Below, piece by piece: positions 59,152-64,000 of a stretch of 64,000 nucleotides of DNA. The DNA is taken from NCBI GenBank assembly GCA_000156115.1, contig DS995276.1, positions 3,752,620 to 3,816,619 on the forward strand, given 5' to 3'. The DNA is from Rhodobacteraceae bacterium HTCC2083 (lineage in GTDB: Bacteria > Pseudomonadota > Alphaproteobacteria > Rhodobacterales > Rhodobacteraceae). A program made the translations under genes and the position numbers. A model generated the notes under the pieces. That model was given only the letters and a program-made list of their open reading frames with translations. It was not told the origin of the DNA and made no database searches. Every line of letters begins with the position of its first letter. The stretch's first letter is position 1.

Positions 59152-60435
59152 ATGAACAAAGCCCGCGCATTCAACCCGTTCTTGTGTGCCAGGACGGATA
59201 AGCTCAAGGCGCTCATCACAGAAGTACAGGTCCAAATGAGCGGGTATGAGGTTTGTTACGAAACCCGCGAGAGAGCACGAAGACCCACTGACCAGGTAAC
59301 CTATGACCGTACGGTTGAAGCCATCCTGTGTGATCTCTGTGCTGTAGAGCTAGGGCCTGACAACGACAGCATACATCTCCCCCTCAGCAACAAAGTCCTG
59401 AGGTCAAAGTCACGATACAAAGGGATAGCCTTGGGCAAAACCCTTCCAGCCATCTTGGACGTGATGTCAGCACCTGAGATGGACTTTGTCGTTGTCGAGA
59501 AAGGCCACAGCACCTTCAAGATTGTCGATGAAGAGCTGAACGTAGCCTTTGCAGGGGGACAACAAACCATTCTGAAGGCAGGTCCAAAGCTGCTGTCGCG
59601 CATGGAGCGCTTTGGCATCACGAGGGATGACCTAGGCCCTGCCACTGAGGAGGAGGTCTTAATCCTGCGCGCTCCCAAACGTCATTCCAACAGCATCGCC
59701 AAGTATCAAGAGTACGAGGACGATGAGGCAACCCTCGCCCTGCGTCAGCAGATGACCGACATCAATGCTTGGCTCGACACTGCGGACATCACCTGTAGTC
59801 ACCCCCAGATGGACCCAAAACACCGTCGCCTGCGTCGCATCTTCAACAACTCAGACTTTGCACAAGGCGGCAGGCTCTATGGTGGATTCTGGCAAACCAT
59901 GTCCGCGGATGAACGTCAGGAGCATATCCTCATCGAGGATGATTGGTGTGTGGAGCTCGACTACGGACAGATGAGCCTCTTGTTGTTGTATGCTGAAGCG
60001 CAAGCACAAGACCACGTTCCCGTAGGTGACCTCTACGACCTCTCCGAATATGGCATTCCAGCGGAGTGCCGCAAAGGTATCAAGAAGGTGATGCAAGCGA
60101 TCATCAACAGTCCAGGAGTTCCTAGACGACTGCCAAAGGGGGCCCGCAAGCACTTCCCCTCAAGGATCAACCTCACAGATATTCTTGGAGCTGTCGAGAA
60201 AAAGCACCCCGTGATCTTCCCACTGATGACCTCAGGGGTTGGTATGCAGCTGTTCCGTAAAGAGTCCGATATCTTGGTCGATGTGCTGGAAACCCTCAGG
60301 TCGGAAGGTATCGTTGCCCTCCCCATCCATGATGCTGTTGTTGTTCGGGATAACAACTCACACAAAGCTAAGGCTGTCATGAAGAAGGTCTTCAGGGAGC
60401 ATACAGGTATCACCCCAGATGTGAGCTTAGGATAG
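59152..60435 (+). CDS. Single-subunit polymerase-like protein (family A / T7-type palm motifs)
   Basis: 427 residues, no signal or membrane segment. The C-terminal 200 residues carry a polymerase palm pattern: motif A-like ELDYGQ with D270, a fingers-like R307 and K311 with N319 (CRKGIKKVMQAIINS), and motif C-like H393-D394 in LPIHDAVVV. Just ahead is an RRIFNNSDFAQGGRLYGGFWQ block (about 229-248). The two Asp are 124 residues apart, closer than in Pol I, so fingers would be small. No exonuclease domain. This is a family seen with integrative elements, as I recall, but I know no assigned function. Name is by motif only. Confidence 0.55.
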   Translation: MNKARAFNPFLCARTDKLKALITEVQVQMSGYEVCYETRERARRPTDQVTYDRTVEAILCDLCAVELGPDNDSIHLPLSNKVLRSKSRYKGIALGKTLPAILDVMSAPEMDFVVVEKGHSTFKIVDEELNVAFAGGQQTILKAGPKLLSRMERFGITRDDLGPATEEEVLILRAPKRHSNSIAKYQEYEDDEATLALRQQMTDINAWLDTADITCSHPQMDPKHRRLRRIFNNSDFAQGGRLYGGFWQTMSADERQEHILIEDDWCVELDYGQMSLLLLYAEAQAQDHVPVGDLYDLSEYGIPAECRKGIKKVMQAIINSPGVPRRLPKGARKHFPSRINLTDILGAVEKKHPVIFPLMTSGVGMQLFRKESDILVDVLETLRSEGIVALPIHDAVVVRDNNSHKAKAVMKKVFREHTGITPDVSLG

Positions 60436-60899
60436 TCCAGGAATGGGTATCTAGTGGGGGTATGTTGTTGTGGGTAATCAATAAGAACAACATCAATACA
60501 CAAGGACCCTAAGGGGATCCTCTAAACCCTCTTCATATAGGGGACCCGTAAGAAGACCAGAGGGATGGTGGCACTAGGATGTTACCAAGACAAGAACCCC
60601 TACTACACTCTCGGGATGTCAATACTGAGGGGCATATGGGGAGATCTAGAGTGTATCCACATAGGGGGCCCGTAAGCGGGTATCCCCATGCTGCACCCAG
60701 TACATGAACAATCGAAGGAGCATCAAAGCCTAGGTCGAGATTTTGGGCTGCCTACTAGCCTAGTTGCCTACTTGCCCAATTTAATACCTGGGTACTCGGG
60801 TAGTTGGCTAGTCGGGTACTCGCAGGTCCGGCCCACTCCGTCCCAAAACTGAGAACTTTCGGACCTCTATGATGATAACAACCATCATGGAGACCAATT
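60436..60899. other. Repeat-rich non-coding region between polymerase-like gene and integrase module
   Basis: 464 bases without a plausible gene. It holds two copies of ATAGGGG(A/G)CCCGTAAG, at 60537-60552 and 60661-60676 (15 of 16 identical), an 8-bp inverted repeat TACACTCT (60604-60611) with AGAGTGTA (60648-60655), and a stretch at about 60752-60830 rich in GGGTACTCGGG and CTAGTTGCC-like words that can fold back imperfectly. It could be an origin, iteron-like or attachment region. Confidence 0.5.
60537..60676 (+). repeat. Direct repeats ATAGGGG(A/G)CCCGTAAG
   Basis: Copies at 60537-60552 (ATAGGGGACCCGTAAG) and 60661-60676 (ATAGGGGGCCCGTAAG), 124 bases apart. Each has a palindromic GGG-CCC core. 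They lie within the non-coding region after the polymerase-like gene. Confidence 0.6.
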
Positions 60900-61133
60900 A
60901 TGTTTACGACCTTCACAGCCCTTGCTCTTGCAGGGGGTGCCCTTCGGCTTGTCTTGCAGTGGCAGCTGCGCAAACGCTGGGACATCTCACTGGCAGTCCC
61001 ACAGGTCCTCGCAGGGGCCCTTGTGGTGCTGGCTGGCTTGCCAAGCATTCTGCAACCTATCCCATTCCCAGTTCCGCTAAGTCTAACACTTGGGCTGCTG
61101 TTGCCTGACCTCATCATGACGCGGAGGGCATGA
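60900..61133 (+). CDS. Small membrane protein of the mobile module
   Basis: 77 residues with two to three hydrophobic segments (TALALAGGALRLVLQ, VPQVLAGALVVLAGL and PLSLTLGLLLPDLI). A GGAGACC site precedes the ATG. It ends one base before the next small gene and lies in the same strand as the integrase. No family recognised; it may be a membrane component or immunity-type protein of the element (speculation). Confidence 0.6.
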   Translation: MFTTFTALALAGGALRLVLQWQLRKRWDISLAVPQVLAGALVVLAGLPSILQPIPFPVPLSLTLGLLLPDLIMTRRA

Positions 61134-61134
61134 G

Positions 61135-61332
61135 ATGACGGACCTTACCATCACTCCTGGGTGTGTCGTGTTGCTTGCTAGCTTCGATGACATCCCAGAG
61201 CACAGCTTCCTCGTGGATGAAGTCTTCGAGGACTGCATCACAGGGATCGCTCAGACAGGCCCCCTTGCGGGAGAATACGGAGAACCTGACCTCGCACTGG
61301 TCATCAGGGTTCTGCAGCACGCTCCCAGCTAA
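61135..61332 (+). CDS. Small hypothetical protein of the mobile module
   Basis: 65 residues, soluble, beta-rich in appearance (CVVLLASFDDIP, SFLVDEVFEDCITGIAQTGPL, DLALVIRVL). A GGAGGG site precedes the ATG, one base after the previous stop. No family recognised. Between it and the integrase is a 113-base gap. Confidence 0.55.
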   Translation: MTDLTITPGCVVLLASFDDIPEHSFLVDEVFEDCITGIAQTGPLAGEYGEPDLALVIRVLQHAPS

Positions 61333-61445
61333 CCATCAGAGAGAACGTGTCAGGGAAGGGCTTAGTCCCTGCCCCTCCTTGGCGCTGCTCACAAAAACCC
61401 AACCCATCACACAAACCAGGGCAATTGCCCCAGAAAGGAGACGTC

Positions 61446-62696
61446 ATGTCACCTCAGATTAAGTACGCCCACAAGACCCACAACACTTGGGTCTACCGCA
61501 GGACCTACCCCAAGGCCCTGCAACCCCTCTTGGGCTCCGCCCTCAAGCAATCCCTCAAGACAGCAGATGCCCGTGAGGCCAAGCTGCGTGTGGCTGAGCT
61601 GAACACAACCTTCACAACCATCATCAAGGAGGCTCAGGCCCATGCCCTTGCTACCCCTCACACCACTCCTGCCACTTCTACCCAAGGTCCTCGACTGGCT
61701 GTGGGTCGCCCTCGATATCAGCGTGCTCGTCTTGTGGGTGAGCGGTTGGTAACGGAGCTGGCACAGGCCTACCTTGCTGAGGCTTCACAGCGGCTACGTC
61801 CCGGCAGCTACAAGTCGGTGCGCTTTGCGCTGTCACTGTTAACCTCTCATCTGGGGAAGCACTCTGTTGGTGACTTGTCCCTGAACCATGGAAAGGAGGT
61901 CCTGGGGTACATCACTAAGCTCTCTCCCAATGTGCGTAAATATAGGGAAGGGAAAGAAGCTGGCCTAGCTCAGCTCGCTGCCATCTCCAGCGCGCAGGAG
62001 GGCATCACCCTGGCACCCCAGACCCAAGCCCGTATCCTCAAGCAGATGTCCCAGTTCCTTGACTGGTGTGTTGGGGAGGGAGAGCTAGGCACCAACCCCT
62101 GGGAGGCCCTCAAGGTCAAAGACAGGCCAGAGGTACATCCCCATGGGGTGCTGAGTGATGACCAGGTCAGCGTGTTACTGAGGACCAAGGACAGGGTGCT
62201 GCACAGTGCCCTACTCTTCGGGCTGCTCACAGGCATGCGCTCTGGTGAGCTCTGCGGGCTCATGGCAGAGGACATCACAGCAAAGGGCAACCTAGGGCGG
62301 TTTGTCAGCATCAGGCCGAACGTGGTGAGACTTCTGAAGTCCAAGGCCGCAGAGCGGGAGGTGCCACTTCATGGGGTTCTTGAGCAGCTGTTGGATACCG
62401 CTCTTCCAAAGTCTGGTAGGCTGTTCCCGAACCTCAGCGTGGACAAGGTTGTGAAACGGTATGCCTACCTGCGCAGACGTCATCCGGAACTCAGAGGCAC
62501 GGTGTTCCACTCCACACGCAAGTGGTTCATCACCCAGTGTGAGCGCACAGGTGTCCCTGAGCACTTCACCGCAACCCTGGTCGGGCATCACTCCGCAAGG
62601 TCCGCCAATAAGCTTACCTATGGGCTCTACTCAGCGGGTATATCTGATGCGCAGAAGCGGGAGATTGTCGAGGGGATTAGGTTGCCTGTGGGCTGA
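61446..62696 (+). CDS. Tyrosine recombinase / integrase (intact, second)
   Basis: 416 residues with catalytic R265 (TGMRSGEL), H355-x-x-R358 (HSTRK), H381 (VGHHS) and Y392 (LTYGLY). The N-terminal SAM-like core domain covers about 95-200. The N terminus HKTHNTWVYRRTYPKALQ resembles the DUF6538-type start of related integrases. ATG 61446 follows AAAGGAG; the upstream frame is not supported. It differs strongly from the first integrase and ends with a terminator. Confidence 0.9.
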   Translation: MSPQIKYAHKTHNTWVYRRTYPKALQPLLGSALKQSLKTADAREAKLRVAELNTTFTTIIKEAQAHALATPHTTPATSTQGPRLAVGRPRYQRARLVGERLVTELAQAYLAEASQRLRPGSYKSVRFALSLLTSHLGKHSVGDLSLNHGKEVLGYITKLSPNVRKYREGKEAGLAQLAAISSAQEGITLAPQTQARILKQMSQFLDWCVGEGELGTNPWEALKVKDRPEVHPHGVLSDDQVSVLLRTKDRVLHSALLFGLLTGMRSGELCGLMAEDITAKGNLGRFVSIRPNVVRLLKSKAAEREVPLHGVLEQLLDTALPKSGRLFPNLSVDKVVKRYAYLRRRHPELRGTVFHSTRKWFITQCERTGVPEHFTATLVGHHSARSANKLTYGLYSAGISDAQKREIVEGIRLPVG

Positions 62697-63079
62697 GGCG
62701 TTGTGATCCCCCCCGTCCGGCTGCCCTTCGCGGGTGGTCGGGCGGGGGTATGGCGACTATTTTTTTGTGGAAGGGAAAAAGTTGGAGCCAATGCAAACAT
62801 TGGTTTAAATTGCAGCTAACGGAGGCTTCTCTAATTGGGTGTTTGGGTCAAGCTCATTTTCCTTCTTTCTTTCGGGTCATTGTCACTCATCCGGGTCACG
62901 CTTCTCTTCGCAGTCTGGTTGATGCCGTGTTGGCACCGCTGCACGCATATGTCGGATCGGACGCGGAGAGCCTTGCTTTGAGACGCGCTTCAAGATGCGC
63001 AGCAGACATTTTCGGCTTCTTCCACGAACCTCGTCCGGTGAGGGACGACCCCGTCAGGATTGGGGCCCGGCTGTTCAGA
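62697..63079. other. Intergenic region between integrase and IS110 transposase
   Basis: 383 bases. It starts with the integrase terminator and otherwise holds no convincing gene; the end next to 63079 is probably the right flank of the IS110 element. A plus-strand frame here (62750-63220) overlaps the transposase antisense and is not supported. Confidence 0.5.
62710..62767 (+). terminator. Terminator of the second integrase
   Basis: A stem of about 17 pairs (62710-62726 with 62732-62748, several G-T pairs) with a TTCGC loop. The T-run TTTTTTT (about 62760-62766) lies 11 bases after the stem, so spacing is not ideal. Confidence 0.6.
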
Positions 63080-64000
63080 TCATGCCATGCCTCCTACGTT
63101 CTCCTGACGGAATTCGGTGCCATCCGTCCACATCCTGTGGAGCAAGACGGCGAGTTTGCGGGCGACGGCAACAACAGCGCGACGACGCCCTTTGGTGCGC
63201 ACCAGACGCATGCCCCATGACTTGATCTGGGACCCCGCCATCGTACGCATAAGCAAAGCGTTGGCTGCAGCGTACAAAGTTGCGCGTACATCTCGATCCC
63301 CAGCTTTCGATATGCGGCCAGGATTGTCATGTTCACCAGACTGGTAGCGTCGCGGTGTCAGACCAAAATGCGCACCAACAGTCCGTGACCGTTTGAAGCG
63401 CGTCGGATCATCGACAGCCGCTTTGAAGGTGAGAGATGCAATTGGTCCGACGCCTGGCACCGTCATCATCCGCATGCAAACCTCATCTTGGCTGGCGGCG
63501 CGTTTGACCCTGCGATCTAGCTCCAAAAAGTGTTCGTACAGGGCGACGCGTGCATCCAACAGCGGCACCAAAGCATGGACCAAAACCTCGTCCATCTCGA
63601 TCAACGGTCGCACGACACCGTCGAAGCTGCCGTGCTTCACGGTCATTGGGAGGCGAATACCAAAAACCTTCAACAGCCCACGAACCTCATTGGCAAGATC
63701 CATCGTCTTCTTCAGAAGCGCTTTGCGGGTGCTCAGCAAGGCACGGACGCCATGCGCTTCGCGGCTCTTCATGTGAACAGGGCTGAACCAGCCGGTGCGT
63801 AGGACTTGAGCAATGCCGCGTGCGTCATTCTTGTCTGTCTTGTTGCGCATTGCTGAAAGCGCGGCATTGACCTGACGCGCCTCCATACAAACGACGTCAA
63901 ACCCTACTTTGGTCAGGCCAAAGAACAGATGCTGACTCATCGTACCAGCCTCAAAACCAACCCGTTCAATCGGATAGGGAAATGCGCGAAGGCATTCAGC
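63080..64000 (-). CDS. IS110 family transposase, 5' truncated by window edge
   Basis: 307 visible codons; the frame is open to base 64000, so the N terminus with the first part of the RuvC-like DEDD domain is outside. Visible IS110 blocks: VGFEAGTMSQHLF, KTDKNDARGIAQVLRTGWF, then the Transposase_20 region MTVPGVGPIASLTFKAAVDDPTRF, GLTPRRYQSGEHDNPGRISKAGD and ARKLAVLLHRMW near the end, which contains the catalytic Ser region. IS110 elements carry a bridge RNA, which for this group would lie beyond the right edge. The left end of the IS probably lies within 62770-63079. Confidence 0.88.
   Translation of the reverse strand, partial: AECLRAFPYPIERVGFEAGTMSQHLFFGLTKVGFDVVCMEARQVNAALSAMRNKTDKNDARGIAQVLRTGWFSPVHMKSREAHGVRALLSTRKALLKKTMDLANEVRGLLKVFGIRLPMTVKHGSFDGVVRPLIEMDEVLVHALVPLLDARVALYEHFLELDRRVKRAASQDEVCMRMMTVPGVGPIASLTFKAAVDDPTRFKRSRTVGAHFGLTPRRYQSGEHDNPGRISKAGDRDVRATLYAAANALLMRTMAGSQIKSWGMRLVRTKGRRRAVVAVARKLAVLLHRMWTDGTEFRQENVGGMA

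Larger units (their letters stand above)
52343..64000. mobile_element. Composite integrative island next to tRNA-Asn
   Basis: From just after tRNA-Asn to at least the right edge: an intact tyrosine integrase, C-terminal remnants of two other integrases (53854-54012 and 59048-59125), a transport cassette between the remnants, a polymerase-plus-integrase module, and an IS110-family transposase. Codon use and base composition differ between segments. No copy of the tRNA 3' end is visible further right, so the far boundary is outside the window or lost. Confidence 0.65.

Noticed and set aside
62750-63220. 156-codon plus-strand frame near the IS110 gene
   Set aside because: Overlaps the transposase antisense, no ribosome binding site and no family features.
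52343-64000. Second attachment site copying the tRNA-Asn 3' end
   Set aside because: No repeat of the tRNA end was found by eye up to the window edge.

Overview
The window looks like chromosome from a marine alphaproteobacterium of the Roseobacter group (Rhodobacterales). The signs are the GC-rich codon use, TRAP transporters, a B12-dependent ribonucleotide reductase (nrdJ), the trpGDC-moaC-moeA-lexA-comEC-gltX-gltA gene order, an alphaproteobacterial SOS box (GAAC-N7-GAAC) before lexA, and double-hairpin terminators of a type common in this order. No species is claimed.

Layout. 1-5771: an operon for an unknown acid, probably an organosulfonate: SsuD-like flavin monooxygenase (5' end outside the window), aldo/keto reductase, flavin reductase and a TRAP transporter with its terminator. 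5922-8670: an AT-rich polysaccharide-lyase-like gene, a Sel1-repeat protein and a di-haem cytochrome c peroxidase. 8752-21199: a galactoside catabolic locus. An IclR regulator and an ABC ATPase face an operon of sugar-binding protein, two permeases, GH36 alpha-galactosidase, SDR sugar dehydrogenase, DgoK, DgoA, SMP-30 lactonase and GH42 beta-galactosidase. Together they give import, hydrolysis and most of the De Ley-Doudoroff route to pyruvate and glyceraldehyde-3-phosphate; galactonate dehydratase is not present. 21285-24479: katG and divergent oxyR. 24494-28555: nrdJ with its terminator and a pair of NrdR-box-like sites.

28967-52342 is mostly core genome: tRNA-Pro, DUF192 protein, a double cold-shock-domain protein, pdxH, fabI, a LysE exporter, xanthine phosphoribosyltransferase, an aminotransferase, a PpiD-like foldase, trpE, a decayed Sel1 gene, a divergent polysaccharide deacetylase with a duplicated start site, trpGDC, moaC, moeA, lexA, comEC, gltX, gltA, an orphan histidine kinase, a metallo-beta-lactamase-fold hydrolase and tRNA-Asn.

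52343-64000 is a composite integrative island next to tRNA-Asn. It has an intact tyrosine integrase, C-terminal remnants of two other integrases, a cargo cassette (TRAP transporter, racemase-like protein, RpiR regulator) lying between those remnants, then a small module with a polymerase-like protein, a repeat-rich non-coding stretch, two small proteins and a second intact integrase. An IS110-family transposase runs off the right edge. The polymerase-like protein with its own integrase is the most interesting candidate for an undescribed system here.
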